A stretch of 64,000 nt of DNA, taken from JANWXD01 sp037446115. GTDB taxonomy: Bacteria > Acidobacteriota > Terriglobia > Bryobacterales > Bryobacteraceae. The notes beneath the pieces are model-generated. The model was not told where the DNA came from and did not search any database. It saw only the letters and a list, made by a program, of their open reading frames with translations. The position numbers and the translations under genes are program-made. Below, in pieces: positions 52,158 through 60,489 of this stretch. The stretch's first letter is position 1, and each line of letters begins with the position of its first letter. The stretch spans positions 62,001 to 126,000 of the forward strand of contig JBBIJF010000002.1 of the NCBI GenBank assembly GCA_037446115.1, in the 5' to 3' direction.

Positions 52158-53873
52158 CTACGGCGGGGCGGGCGGACCGAGGCGGAGCAGAGCTGTGCGT
52201 GCCGCCTCGTTGTGCGGGTTCAGCTCGATAGCCCTCCGGTACTCCTGCGCCGCCTTCCCCAACTCGCCGGCCACGGCGTAGACATGGCCCCGATAGAAGT
52301 AAGTCATGTCGTAGCGGGGATCGAGCTTCTCCGCCTGTTCGAGGGCACGCAAGGCTTCTTCGCGCCGGCCGAGTTTGCCGTGGATCATCCCGATCTGTGT
52401 ATAAATGTGGGCGGTAGGCTCCAGACGCGCGGCCTGCTCGAGCTTTGCGAGCGCCGCCTGCGGCCGTCCGGCACAGTCCTCCGCCAATCCCCAGTCGGCC
52501 AGAAGGCTCGCGTCGGGTTTGCCCAGGCGGGCGGCTTCGGCAAAGTGCCGCAGCGCATCCTGACAGCGTCTTTCGACGTAGTAGGCCACCGCCAGATGAA
52601 AATGCGCGCGCGCGTTGGACGGGGACTTGGCCACGGAGTCCTCCCAAAGAGCCACCTCGCTGCTCCACACCCGGGCGCGCTGGTGCGTGGCGATGGCGAG
52701 CGCAAGCAGCAGGCCGCTCATGACGGCGGCCGCAGCGCCGTGGCTTGCCTTGGTCCGGCGAGCGAATTCCAGCATAACGAACAGCAAGCCGATGAAGGGC
52801 AGATAGAGCCTCCGCTCCGCCACCGCGTCGCGAATCGGCACGACCGACGACGTCGGCGCGAACAAAATCCAGGCGACGATCGTCCCGTACCACGCAAGCG
52901 GATAGCGGTCGCGGAAATAGAAGGCCGCACCGGTGGCGGCCACAAGGCCGGCGAATCCGAAGATGGCGCCGTGCTCGAAGGGGGTCCGCGAGATGGGATA
53001 AGCCCAGTCCACGTTCTGGCCCGCCGGCCACACGAACAACCGCACGTACACCCACAAAGCCCGCCACTGGGTGAAGAAATAGTGGTGCCAGGGCAGGTCT
53101 CGCATACCGAATCCCGCGGTCTGGGCGGAGGCGAGCACTTTCCAGACAAACCAAAGCCCGGCCGCCGCGAGGAACGCCAGCAGCGAGTAGAGACGCCAGT
53201 TTCTCGCGACGCCCCGCCGGCCGCCCCAGAGCCAGTCGGTCGCCAGCAGCAGCGCCGGTAATACCACGGTGTGCTCTTTGGTCGAGGCCGCGGCGCCGTA
53301 AAGCAGCGTGATGCCGAGCGCCGCCGGCCAAGAAATCGCCGGCTCGCGCCGATACAGGAAGAGCGCAAAAGCGCCCAGGAAAAACAGCACACTCAAGGTC
53401 TCCGACCGGCTGGCGACGTAGGCCACGGATTCCGTCTGCACCGGGTGCAGCAGGAACACGCCGGCGGCAAACGCGGCAAGAAGTTCGCGCCGTCCCGGCT
53501 CCGTCGGTTGCGCCATCGCCAGGACTTTTCGCGCGATCAAGAACACCAGCACCGCACACGCCGTGTGAAACAGCAGGTTGAACAGATGGTAGGTGTACGG
53601 CTCCAGCCGCGACAACCGGTAGTTGACCCAGAAGCTCAACATCAGCAACGGGCGCACGCCGGAAATGACGGTGCGCAGCGGTTTGTCGGCAAAGTCGTAT
53701 GAGTAAAACGGCAGGTACTGGTCGTCAAAGACAAACGGACCGTTCAGCGCCGGACCGTACGCCTGAAGCGCCGCGACGACCGCCAGCGCCGCACCGGCCG
53801 CGACGTGCCAGGCCCGGAGGACGAATGCTTGCGCCGCCGGTTTAGCCGGCAGCCTGGCCTTGCCGGGTTTCAT
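52158..53873 (-). CDS. TMTC-like membrane glycosyltransferase (GT-C) with TPR repeats
   Basis: A 571-residue protein with about ten transmembrane helices and a C-terminal tetratricopeptide domain. The first extracytoplasmic loop has the GT-C acidic pair in NGPFVFDDQYLPFY, and VQTESVAYVASRSETLSVLF and STKEHTVVLPALLLATDWL are typical of TMTC-type O-mannosyltransferase-like proteins. TPRs run from about residue 425: ARAHFHLAVAYYVERRCQDA, HIYTQIGMIHGKLGRREEAL and AAQEYRRAIELNPHNEAA. It probably transfers a lipid-linked sugar to proteins or glycans outside the membrane. It overlaps the DUF2304 gene by 32 bp. Confidence 0.82.
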   Translation of the reverse strand: MKPGKARLPAKPAAQAFVLRAWHVAAGAALAVVAALQAYGPALNGPFVFDDQYLPFYSYDFADKPLRTVISGVRPLLMLSFWVNYRLSRLEPYTYHLFNLLFHTACAVLVFLIARKVLAMAQPTEPGRRELLAAFAAGVFLLHPVQTESVAYVASRSETLSVLFFLGAFALFLYRREPAISWPAALGITLLYGAAASTKEHTVVLPALLLATDWLWGGRRGVARNWRLYSLLAFLAAAGLWFVWKVLASAQTAGFGMRDLPWHHYFFTQWRALWVYVRLFVWPAGQNVDWAYPISRTPFEHGAIFGFAGLVAATGAAFYFRDRYPLAWYGTIVAWILFAPTSSVVPIRDAVAERRLYLPFIGLLFVMLEFARRTKASHGAAAAVMSGLLLALAIATHQRARVWSSEVALWEDSVAKSPSNARAHFHLAVAYYVERRCQDALRHFAEAARLGKPDASLLADWGLAEDCAGRPQAALAKLEQAARLEPTAHIYTQIGMIHGKLGRREEALRALEQAEKLDPRYDMTYFYRGHVYAVAGELGKAAQEYRRAIELNPHNEAARTALLRLGPPAPP

Positions 53874-54210
53874 GGCCGCCGTGAAGGTGGTATTCCAGGA
53901 TCGCCACCCGCTGCGCCAGCGCGATGTTGGCGTCCTTCAAATCCGAAATGACCACGGAGAAGCGGTAAAACACGATCAGGAACAGGCATCCCACTACGAA
54001 GATTAATGCCAGCGGTGGATCCGCGATGCCGGTGAAGGCCGCGATCTGATCCAGTGCCCAGCGCGAGCGGGAGAGGGCCAGCAGGGCAAACGCCGCACCC
54101 AGCCAGCTCACCGAATACTCGACCCGGATGTGGGCGCGGCGGACCGAGCGCAAAACCAGCAGGATCAGCAGCAAGCTGAATCCCGTCATGAAATTCATCA
54201 ACCGATCCAT
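53842..54210 (-). CDS. DUF2304-family small membrane protein
   Basis: A 122-residue protein with three predicted membrane helices (GFSLLLILLVLRSV, WLGAAFALLALSRS, ALIFVVGCLFLIVFY) and a C-terminal helix with heptad character (SDLKDANIALAQRVAILEYH), as in DUF2304 proteins. These are usually encoded directly after a GT2 dolichol-phosphate-mannose-synthase-like enzyme, which is also the case here (2-bp gap). A role as partner or membrane anchor of that enzyme is inferred from this conserved pairing. I use the ATG at 54210; the ATG at 54225 would overlap the GT2 gene. Confidence 0.82.
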   Translation of the reverse strand: MDRLMNFMTGFSLLLILLVLRSVRRAHIRVEYSVSWLGAAFALLALSRSRWALDQIAAFTGIADPPLALIFVVGCLFLIVFYRFSVVISDLKDANIALAQRVAILEYHLHGGHETRQGQAAG

Positions 54211-54212
54211 GG

Positions 54213-54941
54213 CTATCTCTTCCACAGCCGGCGCTCCAGTTTCAGGATATTGACGAAAACGCCGAGCAGCACGTGCACGATATAGTAAAGTGACTTTACG
54301 GCGGTGATGGTGCTTCGTCCGCCCAACCTCGGCCGCATCCGGCAGGGGATCTCGACAAAATCGAAGCGGCGCCGCTGGAGCACCACCAGGGCCTCGATCT
54401 CCGGATACTCCAGCGGAAAACTTCTGCTGAACACCTCGAGCGCGGCCCGGTTGACCCCCACGAATCCCGAAGTGGGATCTCTCACGCTCTTGCCCAGAAT
54501 CGGACGCAGCACCAGCCGGAAAAACCGCGTGCCCAGCAGGCGCACCAGACTGGTGCGGTGCGCGTCGCCGTCCAGATACCGCGATCCGATGACCATCTGC
54601 CGCCCGGAGCTCCGCAGGGTCTCATAGAGCCGCGGGATGTCCCGCGGATCGTGCTGGCCGTCGCCATCCACGCGAATGACGTATTCGTAGCCGAGTTCAT
54701 AGGCCAGCTTGTAGCCGGCCTGCACGGCGCCTCCCAGCCCCAGATGGTGCGGCAGCGACAGCACGGCCGCACCGGCTTGGCGGGCGATCCGGGCAGTTCC
54801 GTCCGTCGAGCAATCGTCAATGACGACCACGGGCACTCCCGGCGCCGAATCGCGAATCTCGCGGACAACCTGGCCGATTGCCGCCTGTTCGTTGAATGCC
54901 GGCACAATGATCAACAGAGAATCCCGGGACTCCGCGTTCAT
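54213..54941 (-). CDS. GT2-family glycosyltransferase (polyprenyl-phosphate sugar synthase-like)
   Basis: A 242-residue GT-A enzyme resembling dolichol-phosphate mannose synthase. It has LLIIVPAFNEQAAIGQVVRE, VVVIDDCSTDGT, the DxD-type motif in VIRVDGDGQHDPRDIP and the acceptor loop KSVRDPTSGFVGVNRAALEV. The final helix (SLYYIVHVLLGVFVNILKL) is a membrane-associated C-terminus. It likely loads a sugar onto a polyprenyl phosphate carrier, which the TMTC-like enzyme of the same operon could then use. It overlaps the upstream GT2 gene by ATGA. Confidence 0.9.
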   Translation of the reverse strand: MNAESRDSLLIIVPAFNEQAAIGQVVREIRDSAPGVPVVVIDDCSTDGTARIARQAGAAVLSLPHHLGLGGAVQAGYKLAYELGYEYVIRVDGDGQHDPRDIPRLYETLRSSGRQMVIGSRYLDGDAHRTSLVRLLGTRFFRLVLRPILGKSVRDPTSGFVGVNRAALEVFSRSFPLEYPEIEALVVLQRRRFDFVEIPCRMRPRLGGRSTITAVKSLYYIVHVLLGVFVNILKLERRLWKR

Positions 54942-56020
54942 TGCGCCGCCACCTCCCGCAGGCTGATCGCGTGGGTCGCCAGGAGCTGCGCGAACTCGCG
55001 AGCCGGGATTCGTGCTGCCCGCCGGACAGCGCAGCGTTTGCGCCAGAGGGAGTGTGCGCGCAGTGCGGCACACGCATGCGCGCGCGGCACGAACCACACC
55101 AGACGCCAGGCTGCATGCCCCTGGGCGCGGTACGCGGCCGCCGCTCCCTGACCTCGCAGGAGGGAAACCACGTGCCAGCCGTATCGGATGGGCGCCGCCG
55201 CCAGTGCACGCACGAAAAGGCGGGGCGGAAAATTCTTGGCGACCACATACAGGCGGTTGCGCTCCACCAGGTACGCCTTGAGCGGCGAAGCCGTTCCGGA
55301 TGTATGCGAGTAACGGTGCTCCACGACCGCTTGCGGAACATAGAGACACTTCCAGCCCGCCCAGCGTGCGCGCAATCCCAGGTCCGTGTCTTCCGAATAC
55401 AGGAAAAAGTCTTCGTCGAAGCCCCCGATCTGTTCGATCACGGCTCTCCGGTAGAGGGCGGCGCAGGCACTGGGAAAGAGCACCTCTTCTTCGCGGTCGA
55501 ATTCCCGGGCCGGCCGCCCGTGCCCGCGCTGCTTGCTGCTGCCATCCGCCGCCACCAGCATGCCGGCCGAATCCAGCCGGTCGGTCCGGGCCAGGCGGAT
55601 CTGGGGCGCGCACATCCCTACATCGGGACGCCGCTCGATGGCCTCCACCAGCCGGCCGAGCCAGTCCGGATGGGCCACGGTATCATCGTTGAGCACGGCG
55701 AGCAGCGGAGCCCCGGAAGTGCTCCACCCGCGGTTGACCGCCGCACCGAATCCTTCGTTGGAACGGTTCGCGATGAGGCGTACTCCGGCCGCGGCTGCCG
55801 CCGCGCGGCTTCGCCCCTCCCCGCTGTTGTCCACCACGACCACCTCGAAATCCCGGTAGGTCTGCGCGGCCAGCGACTTCAGGCACTCCTCAAGAGCCGC
55901 GTCCGCCGCCAGCGTCGGCACCACCACGGTGACTTGGGGACCGGACAAGTCTCGATTGTCAAATTTCGGCCCTGGGCTACGCAAGTCCGGGCTCCGTTGC
56001 CGGCGGTGTGAAGACAGCAC
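54938..56020 (-). CDS. GT2-family glycosyltransferase (rhamnosyltransferase-like)
   Basis: A 360-residue GT2 enzyme of the WbbL/RfbF-like group. Motifs are VTVVVPTLAADAALEECLKS, FEVVVVDNSGEG, RLIANRSNEGFGAAVNRG, the metal-site LAVLNDDTVAHPDWL, and the acceptor-site IGGFDEDFFLYSEDTDLGLR. The C-terminal ~100 residues are basic and hydrophobic (KAYLVERNRLYVVAKNFPPR). It adds a sugar to a cell-surface polysaccharide. The GTG at 56020 is the first start available. The conserved fold starts around residue 29, so the real start may be later. It is the first gene of the glycan run. Confidence 0.88.
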   Translation of the reverse strand: MLSSHRRQRSPDLRSPGPKFDNRDLSGPQVTVVVPTLAADAALEECLKSLAAQTYRDFEVVVVDNSGEGRSRAAAAAAGVRLIANRSNEGFGAAVNRGWSTSGAPLLAVLNDDTVAHPDWLGRLVEAIERRPDVGMCAPQIRLARTDRLDSAGMLVAADGSSKQRGHGRPAREFDREEEVLFPSACAALYRRAVIEQIGGFDEDFFLYSEDTDLGLRARWAGWKCLYVPQAVVEHRYSHTSGTASPLKAYLVERNRLYVVAKNFPPRLFVRALAAAPIRYGWHVVSLLRGQGAAAAYRAQGHAAWRLVWFVPRAHACAALRAHSLWRKRCAVRRAARIPAREFAQLLATHAISLREVAAQ

Positions 56021-56099
56021 TTGGAGTTGGTCGCTCGAGCCTGGATGCGTTACGGCGTCGAGGCGAGTGGCGGGCGGATGCGTGCCTTAGAGGCGGTGC

Positions 56100-57188
56100 T
56101 CAGCGGTTCATCAAGTACAGCATCAGGAAGAAGACGCCCGTAAAGACCAGGCTCGTGATCGCCACGATCACGATGTCCGCACTCAATGTGGAGACACGGC
56201 GCTCCGGGGTACTCGCTTGGGAACCCACCGGCGCAGCAGCGGATTCCGGAGCAGGTGCGGGAAGGTCATGGCCGCGCTGTGCGAGAGGCTCGCTGTCCAC
56301 AACCGGGCAGCTCTCCGACGCCGTAAAGGCGTCATTGAGAACGCCGTCGAAAACATGCAGGCGGCCGCTGATCAAGCGCTTCCAGTGGGCAGGATCGAGC
56401 GAAAAACGCTCGCGCGCGGCGGGGGGCAACAGCTCGCGAAGCCGTTCGAGCGGCAAGGCGTTCGGATTGGGGACTGCCCAGAAGCCCAACGTGTCCGCCA
56501 TCTGGCAGGAAGCCCACAACAGCAAATCGGAGCCGGCGCCTTCATTGGGCGCTTCGTGGTGCCGCCGCGCAGCTTGTTGGATCTCCACCGGAAGGCCCCA
56601 GCGCTGGGCCAGAATCTCTCCGGCTTCGCAGTGGTCGAGCCCGAATGCCTGCCGCTCCAGTTCCAGGGCGTCTCCGCCGCCGTCCAGCTGGCGCAGCAAT
56701 TCCACGTATTTCTCCGGGTGGGCGACGAGTAAGCCCAGCCTCCCGATGTCGTGCAGCAGGCCCGCCGTGTAGGCCGTATCTTCCGGCTGGGAGACCAGGC
56801 GCGCCAGCTCCGCGTTGAGCAAGGCACAAGCCAGACTGTGCAGCCAGCACCGGTGCAACTCTTTGATTCGAAGCGCAGAGCGGAGATAGTGACTCGTCGC
56901 TGCGGTCATGGCCAGATTGTGCACCCGGCGCAAGCCCAGCACGACCAGCGCATGTTGCACGCTGTCAATTCGTGCCGTCATTCCGAACAACGGGGAGTTG
57001 GCCAGCCGCAGAAGCTGCGCCGACAGGGCCGTATCGGCCGTAATCAATTCGACGAGCTGCCGGACATCCACTTCTTCGTTCGAGGCCAAGTCCAGCACCC
57101 GCAGAACAATGGGCGGAAAAGCCGGAATCTTGGACAAGGAGGGAAGGTCTTTGCCCACCAACTCCGGAGGCTGTCCGGACACGCTCAT
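56100..57188 (-). CDS. HDOD-domain protein with C-terminal membrane anchor
   Basis: A 362-residue signalling protein. The HDOD domain (about 10-220) is seen in LSKIPAFPPIVLRVLDLASN, ELITADTALSAQLLRLANSP and AGLLHDIGRLGLLVAHPEKY, with a further HD-type helix in GLDHCEAGEILAQRWGLPVE. A low-complexity linker (residues ~290-330, Pro/Ala/Ser) leads to one C-terminal transmembrane helix (DIVIVAITSLVFTGVFFLML). HDOD proteins act in bacterial signalling, often c-di-GMP or stress related, usually as adaptors. A tail anchor is uncommon for the family. The gene is 177 bp downstream of the yjbQ-like gene and 79 bp upstream of the glycosyltransferase run. Confidence 0.85.
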   Translation of the reverse strand: MSVSGQPPELVGKDLPSLSKIPAFPPIVLRVLDLASNEEVDVRQLVELITADTALSAQLLRLANSPLFGMTARIDSVQHALVVLGLRRVHNLAMTAATSHYLRSALRIKELHRCWLHSLACALLNAELARLVSQPEDTAYTAGLLHDIGRLGLLVAHPEKYVELLRQLDGGGDALELERQAFGLDHCEAGEILAQRWGLPVEIQQAARRHHEAPNEGAGSDLLLWASCQMADTLGFWAVPNPNALPLERLRELLPPAARERFSLDPAHWKRLISGRLHVFDGVLNDAFTASESCPVVDSEPLAQRGHDLPAPAPESAAAPVGSQASTPERRVSTLSADIVIVAITSLVFTGVFFLMLYLMNR

Positions 57189-57365
57189 TCTCCTGTTGCA
57201 AAGATCGGGCGTCCCTGCGGAACCTTTAGACTTTGAGGGGGCTCCCCGGCCCCACTCGCTCCGCGCCTGCTCAGGGGATCACCTCAGAGAGCCTGCGCCC
57301 CGGGCAGACGCCGCTGACCTGCCGCTTCGCTGGACGGTGCCCGCCCGGTCCCGCCGCTCGCGCGC

Positions 57366-57785
57366 CTACTCCCCCACCACGGTTACGGTCACTTCGCGCT
57401 CGCGGCCGCGGTTGTCAAAATCGCACAGCACGATCTGCTGCCAGGTGCCCGTGCCCAGCTTGCCTTCGATCACGGGGAAACTCTTGGCTGTTCCCACGAG
57501 CGCGCTCCGCAGATGCGCGTATCCGTTGTCGTCTCCCCAGCGTGCATTGTGTGCGTAGTCGCTGGTGGCCGGCGCCACTTGCTCCAGCGCGCGCCGCAGG
57601 TCCGCCACGCAGCCGGGTTCGAACTCGAGTGTCGTGACGCCCAGCGTCGAACCCCGGCCCGAGATGTTCACGATCCCGGTCTTAATGCCGCTTTCACTTA
57701 CAATCCGCTCCACCTGTCCGGTGATGTCCAACACGTCGCAATGTCCCCGCGTCGTGATCCGGAAGCGTTTCTGGAAGACCGCCAA
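57366..57785 (-). CDS. YjbQ-family protein (UPF0047)
   Basis: A 139-residue YjbQ/UPF0047 protein. The family landmarks are STLGVTTLEFEPGCVADL, HNARWGDDNGYAHLRSALVG and LGTGTWQQIVLCDFDNRGRE, which surround a conserved His/Asp/Glu metal-like site. Some members have weak thiamin-phosphate synthase activity, but the physiological role is not settled. The thiamin gene thiS in this window lies more than 33 kb away. The gene starts 3 bp after the ParB-like gene, in what looks like the Cache-ParB-yjbQ operon. Confidence 0.9.
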   Translation of the reverse strand: MAVFQKRFRITTRGHCDVLDITGQVERIVSESGIKTGIVNISGRGSTLGVTTLEFEPGCVADLRRALEQVAPATSDYAHNARWGDDNGYAHLRSALVGTAKSFPVIEGKLGTGTWQQIVLCDFDNRGREREVTVTVVGE

Positions 57786-57788
57786 GCT

Positions 57789-58772
57789 TTATTCCTCCTG
57801 TTCCGGGGCTCCGGCAATGCCCGCCAGATCCTCCGGGCGAACTTTTTCTACGTTGAAACGCGCCGCCTTGTCCCGCATCGTCTTCAGCACCTGCTCCACC
57901 GGGGGAATCTCCTCACGAACCCATCGCAGCGGATTGATGCGAGCCACGACGAAGGTGCGCAGGTACGGGCTCTTCAGGCCCCTCTCTTTGAGCTTAGCCA
58001 CGATCTCACTGACTTTCTCGTCGAGCTCGAGCAGTTGCGCGGCCAAGTGCTGCCTGTAATCGGCGGCTTGCTTCAAGGGCTCGTCCAGAAACTCCTCCGC
58101 TCTGCGCAAGACGGGATGATAAGCGCCTCCGGCGAAAGAAGGTTTCTGTTCGTAACCGATGCCGAGAGTCACGAGCGCCGGCTCCTCCAGATAAAAGGCG
58201 AACTCGCGTTCCTTCCGCGCCGGCTCCCGGGCGAGCAGGTTGCGGTAGATCCGGATTACTTCCAGGGAGCGCTCGCGCAGATTGTGTGCCTTCTCCGTAT
58301 TCAGCGCCAGGATCTGCCAGGCGACTTCGGGATCGGGCACGACCAGCGCCGTGATCGCCCGGGCGCCGAGCCGCTGCATGGCCGCCAGCCGGTGCCGCCC
58401 GTTGGGCGTCCAGAAGCCGCCCTCCGGAGCCGGGATCGCAATCACCGGGTCCAGAAAGCGGCCGGTGCGGTCAATGACATCCGCCAGCCGTTTGTGATGC
58501 GCCTCCGACAAATCCCGCTGGAAGGGCGTGGGCTCGATGCGATCAATCGGCAGAATGGCCAGCGCCAGGGGCTTTCCTCCCAAAGGCTCCCGATAGGCTC
58601 CCACCAGAACACCGCCGCTGCGTTGAATGCGCTCGGCCGTCTCCGCCAGCTCCGGCGCGCGCTCGAGGATGCAGTCCCGCGCCTCGAGGCCCCGGCTGGA
58701 GGGAGCCGCCTTGCGAGGCCGGCGGCGCGCAGGTCTGCGCCGGGTCTTCGGGGACTCGCTTTGCTTGGCCAC
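57789..58772 (-). CDS. ParB-like nuclease-domain protein (orphan)
   Basis: A 327-residue protein with a basic N-terminal tail (residues 1-25, KTRRRPARRRPRKA) and a ParB/Srx-like domain at about 75-150. The blocks are PIDRIEPTPFQRDLSEAHHK, GRFLDPVIAI and FWTPNGRHRLAAMQRLG, where GRHR replaces the GERRxR of chromosomal ParB. The rest is helical (RERSLEVIRIYRNLLA, LLELDEKVSEIVAKLKERGL) with no clear ParB helix-turn-helix. No parA is adjacent, and the gene lies between a Cache sensor (6 bp) and yjbQ (3 bp), so a partition role is unlikely. CTP/ATP binding is possible. Start: GTG at 58772. Confidence 0.72.
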   Translation of the reverse strand: MAKQSESPKTRRRPARRRPRKAAPSSRGLEARDCILERAPELAETAERIQRSGGVLVGAYREPLGGKPLALAILPIDRIEPTPFQRDLSEAHHKRLADVIDRTGRFLDPVIAIPAPEGGFWTPNGRHRLAAMQRLGARAITALVVPDPEVAWQILALNTEKAHNLRERSLEVIRIYRNLLAREPARKEREFAFYLEEPALVTLGIGYEQKPSFAGGAYHPVLRRAEEFLDEPLKQAADYRQHLAAQLLELDEKVSEIVAKLKERGLKSPYLRTFVVARINPLRWVREEIPPVEQVLKTMRDKAARFNVEKVRPEDLAGIAGAPEQEE

Positions 58773-58778
58773 GACCGC

Positions 58779-59900
58779 TTACGCCCGCCCCGGGACCTCG
58801 CCGCCTGAGCCGATGTCCGTGATGGGCGCCTCCCGGTGAAGAGAAAGGTACATGGCTAAGACCACCACCATAGCCAGACCCATCAGCGCCATCAATGCCA
58901 TCAGGCGCACAACGGTTCGCGTCGGGGCGAAGGCCTCGTGCACATCCTGACTCACGAGCACGATCCAGGCCAGATTCCGGTAATCGTCCCGCAACCCCGT
59001 ATCCGCGAATGCGATCAGTTTGCGCGCACCCCCGGGCACGTCCGTGACGACGTAGCCAGTCTGGCGTCCTTCCAGCGTGCGGAGGGCATCCTGCACCGCC
59101 GAATATTCACTCGACTTCAGATTGGCGGACAAACTGGCTTCCGGAGATACGATGATGGTGCCGTCCTCCTTGACGAGCGACGCGCGGGCCGTCGGGCCGA
59201 GCCGGACGCGACCGACGAAAGGAAACAGGCTGGAAACGTCCACTAAGGCGTCCACAGCCCCCGCAAACCGGCTCGTGGCTTCTTCCAGCACCGGCACGCC
59301 GATGCCAATGTAATACGACTTGGTGACTTCGTCGTACAAGACATCCGTCACATTGACCGCTCCGCGGCCCTGGGCGTAGATAGCCTGCCAAAACGTTTCA
59401 TCTGCCTGAAAGTAATCCAGCGTCTTGTGTGTGGCTGCGATTGCGGCTCCCCGCGCATCTGTGACCGTGATGCGCAGGAACCGCGGGTCCAGCTCCCTGT
59501 GCCTCCGCAACATGCGGGAGGCCCGTGAGCCCAGCATCCGGCTCACCACGGGATCGGCCTCCGCCGTATTCCATATCTTCTCGATGCGGCCGATGCGGGC
59601 AGCGACAGCTTCTTCACTTAACCCCTCGTAGCTCCGATTGGCGGCTTCGACGGCATCCCGGATGGCGGGACTCGCAGCCATCACGCCGACGTCCATGACC
59701 CGGTCGTGGACGAACTGGGCGACCTCCGTAGCCGTGGACTCGGCAATGGTCTTGAAGTGCGTTCCGATCGTTCGTTCCAAGGACTTCTCGCTTTGCGAAA
59801 GGCTGTACAAGCCGGTGATGCTGATGGGAAGCACCGTCAGCAGCATGGCAATCAGCAAACGCCTGGCGGGAATCCGAAGTTCGTAGCCCTGCGGCGACAT
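58779..59900 (-). CDS. Membrane-anchored double-Cache (dCache) sensor protein without output domain
   Basis: A 373-residue protein with an N-terminal helix (LLIAMLLTVLPISITGLYSL), a periplasmic double-Cache domain (about 40-315) and a second membrane helix (MALMALMGLAMVVVLAMYLS). Cache features include FLRITVTDARGAAIAATHKT, VNVTDVLYDEVTKSYYIGIG, ARASLVKEDGTIIVSPEA and ARKLIAFADTG. The cytoplasmic tail after the second helix is only ~25 residues, with no HAMP, kinase, GGDEF or MA domain. It may act as the sensing partner of a separate protein. A GGAGGAGG ribosome-binding site precedes the ATG. It is the first gene of the tight operon with the ParB-like and YjbQ genes. Confidence 0.8.
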   Translation of the reverse strand: MSPQGYELRIPARRLLIAMLLTVLPISITGLYSLSQSEKSLERTIGTHFKTIAESTATEVAQFVHDRVMDVGVMAASPAIRDAVEAANRSYEGLSEEAVAARIGRIEKIWNTAEADPVVSRMLGSRASRMLRRHRELDPRFLRITVTDARGAAIAATHKTLDYFQADETFWQAIYAQGRGAVNVTDVLYDEVTKSYYIGIGVPVLEEATSRFAGAVDALVDVSSLFPFVGRVRLGPTARASLVKEDGTIIVSPEASLSANLKSSEYSAVQDALRTLEGRQTGYVVTDVPGGARKLIAFADTGLRDDYRNLAWIVLVSQDVHEAFAPTRTVVRLMALMALMGLAMVVVLAMYLSLHREAPITDIGSGGEVPGRA

Positions 59901-60194
59901 GACACACCTCCTCCCTGTTCGGAAAAAGCGGGAACTGAGTCTTTACCCCGCCGCGTCCGGCCAACGCCGGTTGCGGCTCGAGAGGCGGGATGGTGCGGAA
60001 CGGGCCCGGCCACATCGCAGGCCCCTTAATCAGCATAAACCCGAAACGCCCCGGGGGCGCGGCGCGGCGGCCGGAGCTTTGCGCGACGACCGGTTGTTTA
60101 TGACCTGAAAATCTGTTGGTCTTGCAACGCGGTTTCATTTTTGCCGCCCATCCCGTTGACAGGTTCCGAGGGAAGAGGGCATACTGGAGTTGCG
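59901..60194. other. Divergent intergenic region between the Cache operon and feoAB
   Basis: The 294 bp carry the ribosome-binding site of the Cache gene at one end and TTGACA (60156-60161) near feoA at the other. The only hexamer at a fitting distance is CATACT (60180-60185, 18-bp spacer), which would leave a leader of only a few bases. I see no convincing Fur-type inverted repeat and no coding frame. Confidence 0.35.
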
Positions 60195-60482
60195 ATGCAA
60201 CTGAGTCGCAACAAGCTGCCGGAGCCGGCCGCCCATCCCGCGCGCCGCCGCCTGACCGATCTCCGCGAGGGCGAACAGGCCATCCTGGAGCAACTGGAAC
60301 TTCCCGAGGATTTTGCCCGCAGGTTGATGGAACTCGGCTTCCTCCCCGGCAGCCGCATCACAGCCGCGCGGAGCGCCCCCGGAGGCGATCCGCGCGTCTA
60401 TCAGGTGGACGGCTCCGAAATCGCGCTGCGCGCGGAAACGGCCTCCCGCCTGCGTATCCGCCCGGCCCGGGACGGATCGTGA
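60195..60482 (+). CDS. feoA: FeoA-domain protein
   Basis: A 95-residue SH3-like FeoA protein, the small cytoplasmic partner of the FeoB ferrous-iron transporter. The core is RLTDLREGEQAILEQLELPE, then ARRLMELGFLPGSRITAARS and DGSEIALRAETASRLRIRPA. Compared with classical FeoA (~75 residues) it has a charged N-terminal extension. The ATG at 60195 is chosen because GGAG lies 5 bases upstream; the frame is open 18 codons further. It precedes feoB by 7 bp. The promoter match upstream is weak. Confidence 0.88.
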   Translation: MQLSRNKLPEPAAHPARRRLTDLREGEQAILEQLELPEDFARRLMELGFLPGSRITAARSAPGGDPRVYQVDGSEIALRAETASRLRIRPARDGS

Positions 60483-60489
60483 GTCTCCG

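Noticed and set aside
57789..58772. Chromosome-partitioning ParB
   Set aside because: No parA nearby, no clear helix-turn-helix, GRHR instead of GERRxR, and an operon context with a Cache sensor. I annotate it only as ParB-like.
60156..60185. feoAB promoter (TTGACA, CATACT)
   Set aside because: The -10 is weak and would leave almost no leader before an ATG that has its own GGAG site. Mentioned only as a possibility in the intergenic entry.
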